Under the pieces are notes generated by a model. That model saw only the letters and a program-made list of their open reading frames with translations, searched no databases and was not told the DNA's origin. From Cloeon dipterum (Eukaryota > Arthropoda > Insecta > Ephemeroptera > Baetidae), in contig NC_088790.1 in the NCBI RefSeq assembly GCF_949628265.1, forward strand, positions 14,884,545 to 14,948,544: a stretch of 64,000 nucleotides of DNA, read 5' to 3'. Below are positions 49,301 through 60,750 of the stretch, one piece after another (position 1 is the first letter of the stretch; each line of letters begins with the position of its first letter). Both the position numbers and the translations under genes were made by a program.

Positions 49301-49975
49301 GTACGACAATCCAGATCAACTCCATTATCAAGGATTCTGATTGGTGGTTGAAAAATGTGCGAATATCCGGTCATAGTTGAAGGTGGGAATGCATGGTGCG
49401 TGATTTGGACAGATTCCATTTTGGACACAGTCCAAATCCCCCATTTCAGACGAATTCTTTTCTGACCAAGTACATTCTATTCAATTTAAACACGGGCTTA
49501 AATTACTTTAAATTTAATTAATCGTGATGATTTCCTCTCAGCATGTGCTCGAAAAACAGTTGAAAAAGCTAAACGCACAACCCTACAAATATTGACTTTG
49601 GTAGAGCGAATATTATTTTAACCAAATACAAGTGTTATTATAATTTGGCAATCCAGCATAAGTCCCGCAGAGCAAAAAACACTTCCTATCATCACCTAAA
49701 AACTTTTTTGTTCTTAAAAATTTGTAATTTCCGGTATTTATGATTTACACAAAAACATTTTATTGTCAATTTAAACAAATAAATCGTTTCGATCCCCTCA
49801 ATCTTCAAAGGACAAATTGAGAAGTGCAGCCAAATTCAAACACCGAAGCCAGGACTATAGACCAAGAAGCTCTTTTATATCTCGCTGCTGCAACAACTGT
49901 AACATGATTACACCAAAATGTTGTAAGAAAAAGAGAGCGGTACAAAAGTGAGATGTGCACGAGAGAGTGTCTGGT
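46395..49975. other. Long non-coding stretch
   Basis: The left 0.3 kb is GC-richer and probably the channel gene's promoter; it contains an out-of-frame ATGAAGCTCAGC at about 46462. A minus-strand AATAAA equivalent (TTTATT) at 49759-49764 may end the arrestin-like gene. The rest is AT-rich without coding signal. Confidence 0.45.
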
Positions 49976-52900
49976 CTACAACGAGTTCGTGGAGGCGGAC
50001 GCGTGCGGCTGCTGCGACTGCGAGCCGCAAGCTAAGGCATTTGAGCTGTGTTGCGGCTGCAGCTGCGGCGGCACCACCGCAGGCCGGTCGATGCACACGT
50101 ACACCGGTCGGTACAGCACCACCGTCTCCCGGCCGTCGTGGTCGCCGTCGTACACTTCGCCGAGCAGAAACTCGGGTCCAATGTACAGCCCGCCCTCCAC
50201 GTGGTCGCACGAGTGCTCTGCAAACACAACGAAAGTCATACAATAAACAAGGGAAAGCCCGCATGACCAATTTAGTTTTGAATTAAAAAACCCTAAAACC
50301 ACTGCCCCTGACGGATGGATTGGATGATAAATCAGGAACCCCCATACAGTCATTATAATAGAGATCTCATTGTCAGCCACGAGACTGCCCGACGGCGGCT
50401 GGCCATTTTCACCGGCGGCTGGCAATATTTTAAACGTGAAGTTTGATAGTATTTAACGGTCCAAAGGGTCGGAAGACATTTTTTTCTCCTGAAATTTTTA
50501 AATTTTGACCCTTTTTTGCCGGCAGAAGGCGCAGCTTTGCCAGATTCACGGTGGCTGACAGCTACCCATGTGACCCAAAATTTGCCTCTAGTCATTAATC
50601 ATTATCTGCAATCAGCAAATTCTCATATCTGGTTGAGAAAAGGTAAAAAAAATCCTTTCTTTTGCACTTCTGGAAGCTTAGATAATCGAATTTGAGGCAC
50701 GAAGTGATTTTTTTAAACCACTTCTTTAAGCTTTTGTAAGTAAGGCAATTTTCGTCGATAAATCGTTCCCAACTTTGAGTCTCCTAGAAGTGGAAAAGCC
50801 ATGCATAAAATAACCCTCATTTTCAGTAGATTACCTGTCTCTCTATTATAAAAAAGGTTCATGCCTATTTTATTTCGTCGCATGTAACACACATTTTAAA
50901 CCTCTATAAATAAAATGGTAAAAATATGTAGACATTTCTTCGCTTTTAAAGGATAAATAAATATATAAAATGCAATTGAAGCCTCAAGTAGCGTAAATTA
51001 GCCTGCACACGATGCCCTAAATGGATTATACAGCAAAAAATTCCCAATCGTAAAGTATGCAAGTTGAGAAAAATAAGTTTAACAGAAAAAAACAGGAAAA
51101 AAGAAACAAAAAGCGGCTCATGTCAGTGAAGAATAATGGTCGTGTCTTTAGTGTCAAAATTCCGATTCCTCAGTGATATCTCATTACAAACGAGATGAAA
51201 GGCGCGAAATCGATTTTTAAAGTGCATGCATTCAGTTGAGAGTTGGATTTGCATATTTTGGAAGGTGAGATGTTGAATTACCATATTTAACCGAGGGTTG
51301 GTTGGCGCTGTTTGGTATTCTGAACGGCACCGTCGCAATTGTCAGAGGAAAGTGCATTTGTAAGTCGTCGCCGCTCTTCTCAAACTCCAGGTTCACCTGC
51401 AAAGAGATGAAAAGCAATTTCAAAAGGAGATCGTCAACACCAACAGTAAGAAAACAGTTTGAAATATTTTTAAACGCAACTCAATTTCAAAATAGATTTT
51501 GAATCTAGGTAAACCATTTTATTTATTGAACTTTAAGAATTCATTAAATAGGAACAAATGATGATATTTTAAAAGAATTGCTATTAATGAAGTAAACTAA
51601 TATGATGTTTACTCTCACAATTAGCCAACAATACATTTTAGTTTGAAAAATAGCTCATTTTAAAGCTAACAAGGCAAATCAAATTTATTTAACCTTTTCG
51701 ACCAAAATAAGGGAATTAAACCGCGCAGCAACCTCCCAAGAAAAAAACCCAGATATCTCGATGAATCAATAAACTGATACATTTGCATCACCGTATCAGC
51801 TAGCAGCGGAAAAAATTGAATAGCAGATGCGTAAGGAATTGGTTTCAATAAGGAAGAAGCCGCGTTTTGCCAATTGTCGGCACGAACGGACAGAGTGGAA
51901 ATCAATTGGGTCGATCGGCCGACTGGAGTGCTGGGCAAATAAACTCACGGGGCGCAGCAATGGGAAAAATAAAGGAACGCAAACCTTGAGGACGTAGTAG
52001 AGCTGGAGGAGGCGGCACACGCCAACCATGGAGGGTGGCATCGTGGGCACAACCAGGATCTGCGCCGAGTCCCACTTGGCGTGGGTGCCCGGCTTAACCG
52101 GCTCGCCGCGGTACTCGAGCACCGGATGCTGCACCTCGCGCGTCACCCCCAGCACCCCTCTGTCGATGAAGTACTCCACGTACTGCAACACAACGCACAC
52201 ACTTCCTTGCTTGCATCACTTGCGCATTTCACTCCAACTCTCAAGACATCAAATATTAATCCACCAAAAATTTCACTATCTTATTATTTGAGAAGCGCAT
52301 TAAGAGAATTTAATTATTGAAAAGTATTCATCCATGAAATGCAAAAGGGTTAAAAATGGAAAAATTGAATGTAAGACAGTTTTGCAGTAATTTCCGGAAA
52401 AATATTTTTACAGCAGTTTTTGAAAACCGTAATTTTAATTTAAGAGTTGATTTCAATTTTTCATGACTAAAAATTGGACGAAGATTCGTGTATTTTTAAA
52501 AGTTATTATTGGCCGGCCTCCAAGCTTTTTTTACTGTTTGGGTAAATATACCTAAAGTTCCTACTCTTTTGAAAAACTGGACTCTTTTGATTGTTTTTCC
52601 TCTGGGAAAACCAACCGGGAAAACCCCGGACAGGGAAAACTGCAAACTTTTGAGATCTCAATGAAATTTAAAGAGATTTTCAGGATTCAATAATTTTGCA
52701 ATGTGCAAAAATGCAGCACTCCTTTTTTGACCCAAGAAAAAAATAAAAGTTTTGCGCCAAACAATCAGTGAGGATAAAAAATACTAACAAATAATATTAA
52801 TAACAGTATTTTACGTTAGAATTAATTTTTAAAATTCATTTTATGGTCATCTAACATTAGATTATTATATTATTATTTACAAATCTCGAATCATTTACGC

Positions 52901-55900
52901 ATCTCTTTAAATGCGTACGTAATTTAGAAAATTGTGTTTCGGTAGAAAGGGACAGCATATAGTTAAATAATATCACTCATTCATATTTTCTGTCTTAAAA
53001 AAGGAAAACATAGGGAAACGAAATTGTTTAAAAGATTGTCGATCAAATTTATACCGAATACTAAACATGCAGTCGAAAATTCAATTACATTTTAGTTCAA
53101 TAGTAATTTACATCGACTATTTGTATTTTCCAACTGCGCAACACAGCAATTTGTATTTTCTGCTTCAGTGAGGCTACGAGTGAGCAATAAATCGCTCTTT
53201 GACTTTCGAGCCGGAAAGAGAGCAGGAAAATAGCGATCAGCATGGGGCGAGGCAAAAGAGCAAATTGAATCGAGACCGCAATAGTTTGCGGAATGATTCC
53301 CGCGGGCCCCATCTCGGCGAGCTCACCTGCAGCAATTTGACTTTCAAACGAACTTCCTCTTCGCCCTGGTTGTCCACGTCGGCCCGCAACTTGATGCTCT
53401 CGCCGCACACGTAGGCCGACCGCTCGAGCTGTGCCCGAAGGGCCACCGGGCCGCGCTCGCAGCACAGGCAGCAAGTCGTCTTCTTGTCCTGCCCAATCAT
53501 CGGCTTCTGCGACCCCAAAAACAAACAAATTTTTTCATTAACACCAAATTTAAACAAATCTTTTATGAATTAATTGGGGAAAAATGATTTAATTTTCAAA
53601 GATGTCAGAATTTTTATGTATTTAAGTTCAACCTGATTAAAAATTATACATCTTAGTTTTGAATATTAAAACTATCCTGAGGAACAGTTCATTGCAAATA
53701 CATAGGCATCAGATGCATTTTATTTATTTAATTTGAATTTAGATTTTGACTTTAAAAATTTTAAATTCTAATGAAAAGATTGGAAACTTTGATTTGGAGA
53801 TTACAAAATGCAAATCTATTCCAGAATAGGAAAAACAGCTTAACAAGATTAAAATAAAGACACGCATAGAAATTTTCAGTTTTCGTTCATTTCCTAGCGA
53901 TTTTTTTAACAAAGGGTATACAATTTAACACAATTAATTTGAAATTGAATTCCATAAATAAATAAAAGAGGTATTATTTGAAATGTTTTTTCTAGCTTTA
54001 TGATAATAAATAAATGAGAAAAAAGCGCACAATTTGTTATTTGACTAAGAAAATCGATAAAAGAATTCAATAGAGCAAAAATAGCCTGAAATGAATTTTC
54101 AACACGATTTCGCTTCAAACTATTGGCTTTATTTATTCATAAAGCTGATTATTTAAAAAATTATATAATCAATCCGTTTTTTTGAATAGGCTACAATAAT
54201 TATATCAATTATTTCTAAAATTCATCAATGCATATAATGTCGTTCCATTTTTTAATAATTGATAAATAAGCTCGGAATCGGTCAGATAATATATCAAGCG
54301 GTCATTTTTTTTGTTCTGAATACTGAAATCGATGGGATATTCACTGATCTGTAAATTATTTTTCAATGCGTTTCTCACCAAGTACTGATCGTCCATGCAG
54401 TCGATGTGTGGTCCGATAATGGTAAAATACTTCATCCCCTGGGGCGGCGAGGCGTAGGGAATGTCGATGGTCACCTGCAAAAGTGATTTCCATTGAATTC
54501 CAGCAGTCGAATGCCATCACACAGAATTATTTATGTGCGCTTAATTGCACGCGGCGTGAATCGGAAGCGTAAACTTTCAATGAGCGAGCGAAATTCGCAA
54601 TTTCCTCACTCGTCACCATCTATTTCAAAATTAATTTCCTCCCCAGCCGCGCAGCAGTTCGATTATCACTTCTTACATTAGAACAAGAGCTGCAGAAAAG
54701 ATTTTGTATGTAAGCAAGAGTCATTTTTCTTAGATCAAAATTAAATGGTATTTATTGTATTAAAATTTTCGGGAACATGAAGTGCGATTTCAGATTTAAC
54801 CTTGCCATACTGTGATGAAAACCTAAATCGGCTCATCCAATCGCGGTAGGAACGACAACAATAATTTTTTGTTATGTAAATTTGTCTTTCAGATTTCTAC
54901 CGCGATTGGCTGAGCCGATTTTTTTTTCCAGCATGTCAAGTGATCGTTTTCACTAAGAGCAAGATTGAATCAGAATTTGTTTATGCTCTAGAATTTTTGT
55001 AATCAATAAAATTCCAAAAAATGCTTTTTGAGATTTTGAGCATAACCTCTCTTAAAAATATGCTCATTTTTAAACCACCCGATTGATTTAATGTTCAAAG
55101 TCAAATTATTTAACCAACTTTAATTTCGTTTCAGCTCGATTTTTCATATTTTTTCGTTACATTTTCATGCAAGGGCAAAAACGTACAACAAACCCTTTTG
55201 TTATAGGCTCGCTCAACGGCTTTGAAATTTCCCCTTTCATTTAGTTCAACAAGCAGGGAAATTCGAGAGCCGGTGAAAAGCTGCATTGTCTTACATACAA
55301 ATTTACAAGATCGGCGGCGGCGGCGGCGGCGGCGAAAGAGCTGCTGGTGCAGCGTCTGACGATAAGCGCGCGGTCATTGTCTTTTGCTACTGAGTATTAT
55401 TACTCGTAATCTAGGGTCTGGTGCCATACCAGTTAATGCCGCTCTCTCAGAAGAAAGACATCAAATTGCTTTGTTGTTTCGGCTGACGTGGCCGTTTCGG
55501 CCTCGTTTGCACTGAGTCAGCGCGACCGAAATGAATAATTAACTGTTAAGTTTTATATATGCAGGCGGCGCGTCAGACGTGTTTAACAGCCCGCGTCGGG
55601 GGTGGTCGGGGGTGGCACCGGCACAGGGCGGAACGCAGACACCTGCGGCCGGCGCGCTCGGTGCTCAGCCGACCAAGTGTGTAATATGTGATGCTTAGGG
55701 TAGGGATTTTAAGAATGATTTTGAAGTGAGTTAAGGTGATCAAGACGGTTTTAGATGATTTTAAATGTGGCTCTAATGTCTTGAATTTGCATAATTTGAG
55801 CTCACTTGGCTATTGAAAAGAATTCAGTCGCACAGAATAAATAGTTCACAGTGGATTGTCTGAAATTCCCAACCCTAGTAATGCCTATATGTACATACCT

Positions 55901-57646
55901 TGATGTAGTAGCGGATGAAGCCGGGCTTGCTTTCGAACGAGCACGGCAGCGAGCTCTCCGGCAGCTGGAAGCGGAACGGGAACTGGTGCAGGCCCCGCGG
56001 TAGAATCGGCACATTTCCCTCCGGCTTGTCTGCCCACAGAACAACATAACATTTGTATAGTTTACGCGAATTTATTTTCTAAAATAGCGGCCGGTTTCAA
56101 TTTTCTATCCCAACCACCGTAACGTTTTGGATATAAAATTGTATAATAAAAACACTTCCAAATATTCCAAAATGTAATAGGAAAGGAGGTTTAGATATCA
56201 TTTGATGGAAACAGATGGAAATAAATTGAGCAGGGAAAATCCATGGGATTTTTCGAAGTTTTTTCATGGTTAACCGCATTGCAAAAAAATATACTTGATG
56301 GTTCCCATTTTTACAGGTTGATCAGAATATTCCTGTATGTAGTAATTTTAGTTTAAAATATTGTTATTAAAAAATTCATGAATTTCTTCCGAGGACCAAT
56401 GACCAGTTTCAGTTAGATAACATTAACTTCGAACCATTAATGAGCTGTTTGCAATTTTCCCAGCCAGAGTGAAAATTCGGGCACTTTTCCTTGTCAGTCA
56501 TTCTTATACATTGCATTGGATTGAGGTCAGAGAAGGTTTTTTCTACAAAAATTATTTTACTATTTATAATTTTGCCTGGTGCGCCCATGTTATCCGTTTG
56601 CGGTGTTACTGGGACCCAGGTTTCAGCAATCGAGCTAGCACAGTGCGCGCCCCTCCCGGTCCTCGGGCACGGGCAGGGATAAAAAGTAAAAAAATTATGG
56701 TGGTCAGCTAACCACCACAGAAATTTAAAACTAAGCTCACCAGGGATTACTGAGGATTGGGCTGCTTCTCTTGCTATATTTATTATTGAATGAATGAAAC
56801 TAACAAATTTGATGACCTGTTGTTCTTTTAGCCCGCAACTCTGCGCAGCAGGAAAGGAGAGCGACGCAGTTTCTCAGAAATGTCATGAGCTGCTTTGAAA
56901 ACTTTTAATTGGATGCAGTGAGCGGCAAGGCGCAAAACTTTCCTCGTAAGTATCACGTAGAACGCAAATTGCAACGTGCTAATTAATTAGATAGATGTTC
57001 TGCTTGGACAAAAAATACTGTCTGAGGTTGGTGTATTGCTCTCTGCTGGTGGGATCGATTTTTGGATTTTATCGGAGCGGGAAAGCCCAACAAGATTTGA
57101 TAGGGGTTGTAAGGACCAAACTTTCTATATCTGGAATGTTGCAATCCCTTTGGTCGCGCCTTGGCGTGGATCAAAGAGAAGGCCGGAATAAAGAGAACCC
57201 TATAAAATGCTACCCTATCAAACTTGTTTCCAAAGCTAGGTAGGGAAGAAATATTTTCCTTGGCGTGATATTTGAGTTAAACTATTATTTTTATAATGAA
57301 TTATTGCGACGATGAATAAAAAAATTGATAGGCTGACTGAGTAGATTGAATTCAGTTTATCAAAAACACTGTCCACTAATTTAATTAACGAGCAGAAATT
57401 TGGTTTGGATCATTATACATTATTTCCCTTAAAAAAAAAAAAAAATAATATTGCTTTATTTTCACCAAGCTGAATATGCCAAAAGGAGAAGAGGCTATGA
57501 GATAACGAGGCACTCTCACTCACCTTTTCCCCAAATGATGGCCCGGTCGTCGACGAAGTATTGGTCGTCCTTGACGGTGCGTCTGTCGCCGCTGACCACC
57601 ACCTTCCACTCGGCGTGCGCCTTGCCCCTGAGCACCACTCGAACGG
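49976..57646 (-). CDS. Alpha-arrestin (ARRDC) protein, 5' coding exon(s) missing
   Basis: Alpha-arrestins are adaptors that link membrane proteins to ubiquitin ligases and endocytosis. Seven exons join in phase to about 361 codons: 57646-57524, 56029-55899, 54474-54379, 53506-53327, 52182-51985, 51396-51282 and 50217-49976. The first begins in mid-codon after TTATTTACAG, so the N-terminal beta strands (about 40 residues, with Met) lie upstream, probably right of the window. The arrestin-N part has VRVVLRGKAHAEWKVVV, LHQFPFRFQLPESSLPCSF and KPGFIRYYIK. The arrestin-C part has KKTTCCLCCERGPVALRAQL, VCGESIKLRADVDN and VPFRIP. The tail ends ASASTNSL and shows no PPxY, the NEDD4-binding motif of ARRDC1-4. 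The codons are GC-rich compared with the flanking introns. Confidence 0.88.
52183..53326 (-). other. Intron of the alpha-arrestin gene
   Basis: AT-rich, with a slightly GC-richer edge next to exon 53327-53506. No nested gene seen. Confidence 0.5.
54826..54921. repeat. Small MITE-like hairpin in an alpha-arrestin intron
   Basis: Arm 54826-54852 and arm 54895-54921 are inverted copies (AAATCGGCTCA.CCAATCGCGG plus TAG), differing by one mismatch and one indel, around a 42-bp spacer. Total length is 96 bp. No coding sequence inside; target duplication is not evident. Confidence 0.7.
55312..55334. repeat. (CGG)n microsatellite
   Basis: About 7.5 uninterrupted CGG units within the alpha-arrestin intron between exons 2 and 3 of this window. 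Confidence 0.9.
56581..56620 (+). repeat. SINE-like dispersed repeat fragment, copy 2
   Basis: Shares CCATGTTATCCG, GCGGTGTTA and TGGGACCCA with 19871-19916, same orientation; downstream sequence differs. It lies in the intron between arrestin exons 57524-57646 and 55899-56029. Confidence 0.4.
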
Positions 57647-59535
57647 CTGTAAATAACCAATTATATTCTGTCATAAACGCCTCCACACGATTACGGCTCA
57701 TTTTTTAATTCGCCTGCGAGGGCGGGGGTGAGGGTTAGGACACTTGACGCAAAGCCACTCCAGCCCCGCAAAATCCCAACTCGATCCGCCCGCAAAAATG
57801 TTTGCATTTCTCATCGCATGAGTGAAATTGGAACACGACCATAGTTCCTCCAGCCGACGAACGTGCCTGTCACAAATCGAGTTTGCTGAAAAACTGACCC
57901 TATCAAAACCAGGTCCAATATTCGTAAATATGATCATGATTTAATCTAATAAATGAAAGTTAAATCGATTTCTTTCCTCATGGATTCCTTTTGTAGTAAC
58001 TCAAAAACCAATTTTGTAATGGATTTTTATGAGTTTTTTGCTCTTTTTATTCTAACAGAGTCTTATTCAATTGTTTAACAGAAGTGTCGCCCATTCTCAC
58101 ATGCTTCCTTTCTTTGTAATTGACCTGTGATACTATAATGTATTATTATGACTAAATTGTGAGAATAAACAAACATATATATATCCCTGTCCGAGGACCG
58201 GGAATGGATAAAAAATTGCTTCAAAATATGATTTTTAATGGTAGAAATGTGCAAGAAATACCACATTAACAAATTAAAACTAAATGAAAACTTTTCAACA
58301 AGTTTCACTCATGAAAAAATGACTATCCTGATTTAATGATACCAAAAGTGCTGAGAAAAAGTAATGATTTTTCTGAAATAAATAAAATAAACGTGTTATT
58401 AACATATTTGATTATTTGTCCTAAAAATTAATCATAATTGAAACTCGTGCAATAATCAAATTAAATTGGCACAAAACACTGCAGGAGTTCCCTTTGACAG
58501 ACAAAGCGAACTTTGTTGCTTTCCGTCTCCTTTAATGAAGCGATTAAGCAAATTGAGCCGCGCACAGTAAAGCGGGCTGCATATAGTATTCTGTACATAC
58601 ACTTACACAAAGCGAAACATTATCGCTGCGACTGACTGCTTAAGCAAACATTTGCCCGGCGGCGGCAAAAGAGAACGACACACACACACACACGCCACAG
58701 TAATTTTCGCCGGCCGCGCGAGTGGTGATAAAATCGGCTCTCGCTCTGGCGTCCATTGTGCAAATCAATAATTTACTATGCTAGAAGAGGGATGCATATC
58801 GTTTTGCACCGGACAAGAGCCGCTTTTTCCCCGCGGCCGCTTTATCTAACGTGAGTGTGTACGGAAAAACTCTCTCATCTGGCTGCCGTCATTAGCGCCT
58901 ATTTACAGCCAACTGCGCGTTAACACTTTCTCCTCGACACGGATTAACACAAATTGCCTGCTTCTCGTTTAATTAAAAAATTCCAGTGCCTTGAGTTCTA
59001 ATGCCTTGAGACCCAGCTGATTTAAGGGATTAAATACTCTCTTGCAAAGGGCTAAAACTATCATTTTTCTTAGCAAAATTAAGACCACAGGAATGGAAAA
59101 ATTCCATTTAACAAAGAGGCTTTAAGTTTATGCAAAAATGACATTGTTTTGATTGAAATATAATCGATATTTTCATGTTCATTTTAACTGTTCAAAAATG
59201 TATGTAATTGTATGTGATCTTACAATGTGAGAAGAATTGTTTTAATTTGAAATTAAATGCAGCCTCGTTGTTTTATCGATTATTTCTGCAAACCAGTAAA
59301 TCGTAATTCGAACAGGATTTACCTGAAAATCTCAGTAAAAGGGTTAAATTGTACGATTTTTCCGCGCTTTTCAACACGTGCCACCCCTTTTCACACCCCA
59401 TTGAAAAATTCCCGCGAATCACGCCCTCTTCCAGTGGTTCATTTTGCCAGAGAATCGTCAAAAAATTGCAAAATTTTTCACAAAATTCAGTCATTTTTCT
59501 AATGGTTTTAACTTTTGGAAACCAATTAATTACAG
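57647..59535. other. Non-coding stretch upstream of the arrestin exon
   Basis: Probably an intron of the alpha-arrestin gene. It contains a (CA)n run at 58679-58693 and a GC-richer block at 58540-58960, which may be regulatory. No arrestin N-terminal exon (pattern VY..G..V.G.V) was found here on the minus strand. Confidence 0.45.
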
Positions 59536-60750
59536 TACTAGTTTTAGTGGAAATGAAACAACAGGCTATGTCACTGATGGACGTGGGAAAAATTACGATT
59601 TATTTATCTCAAAATCAATTGTTCAACAAGTATGTATTGCTTGCAAGACACCAATCGACCGATTTGAACAAAAATCAATTTTGCATCATGCACTCTTTTT
59701 CTTTTATAAATCCTCCATTTATTACTGACACGATTAATGGGACACGACGATTTAAAAATAATTATGCTATTTTTCTAACTTAAAAGAGCCGATTTATTCA
59801 AGAGGTTTTTATAGTTGCATTAATGCCACATTTGTGTCATTTACATTTTACGTATGTATAGTGGAATCTAGTGGTAACCATGGAGACCATTTGCTCGTCA
59901 TAGGTTTGGTTTGCAAAGAAAAACAAACCTGTGAATTATGTATTAAAATTAGCAGCGGGTTGACAAATGTGAGTCTAACTGGCCAAACTTGGACTGCGGA
60001 GAAGAGGTACGTAATTTCTAGTATTTTTAAACCCACCTTCCAATCTACGTATTTGTAAATTTCAATTTAATTAGAAGGCTGAAAATTTTGGCATGAGTGT
60101 TGAAAAAATTCAACTTCATTTTTACGCCTTGCTAGTATGCAGAACAGGCTGATGGAGATTTCATACAAGCGTGTGGTATGAACAATACATTTTTACAAAA
60201 ATTGCAAGAGTGTTAATGTTTACGGATCCTCTAATTCCAACTTAACATAATTTACTCAAAACATTTTGCGGCACCAAACAAATGATAACGCAGGAAGCGT
60301 TTCTACGTTGGAAGAGGCCAAGTGTCTGGCGTGCGAAATTATAAGTTCGCAAGAGGAACTGAATGTATTGTATTCCATTTGCCGAGTAGAATAAATGTAA
60401 GTGAAATGCCCTTCTGGACGAGCGCGAGACCGAGTAACGCTGCAACAATCCAATTTATACACTTTTGGTGCTCACTGGACGCGTCGGGAGAGGTCGTGGA
60501 ACAAAACTCGCTGCAGATCATGAAAACAGCAGCCCAATGCCCCAACAAGCAGTTTATTACAGTAAAAGCGAACGTTCAGACCGAGTCTCTGGCGTTTGAT
60601 TTCGAAGATCCGACATTTGTGGCCAAAGCCCTGTGCTTGGTAATTCAAATCAAATGGCCGTTCAAAAAATATCTCATTGCGAGAATTTCCAGCGACCAAA
60701 CCAGCAAATGTGCACCGGCCGACTCATTCTGCAGTTCTCCTTTTTATTAA
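59536..60750 (+). pseudogene. Degenerate C-type-lectin-like gene
   Basis: Exon-like pieces on the plus strand: 59536-59629 (SGNETTGYVTDGRGKNYDLF), 59862-60006 (CKEKQTCELCIKISSG, SLTGQTWTAEK), about 60140-60176 (QADGDFIQACG) and 60294-60750. The last has STLEEAKCLACEIISSQEEL, then FWTSARP, FIHFWCSLDASG and QCPNKQF. The pattern EEA-C ... SQEE-L ... FWTSA ... WCS ... QCP is that of a C-type lectin-like domain. Pieces three and four join in phase, but SICRV and FWTSARP lie in different frames with only about 25 bases between, and pieces one to three do not join cleanly. Either it is a decayed gene or the sequence contains frame errors. A signal peptide was not found. Confidence 0.45.
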
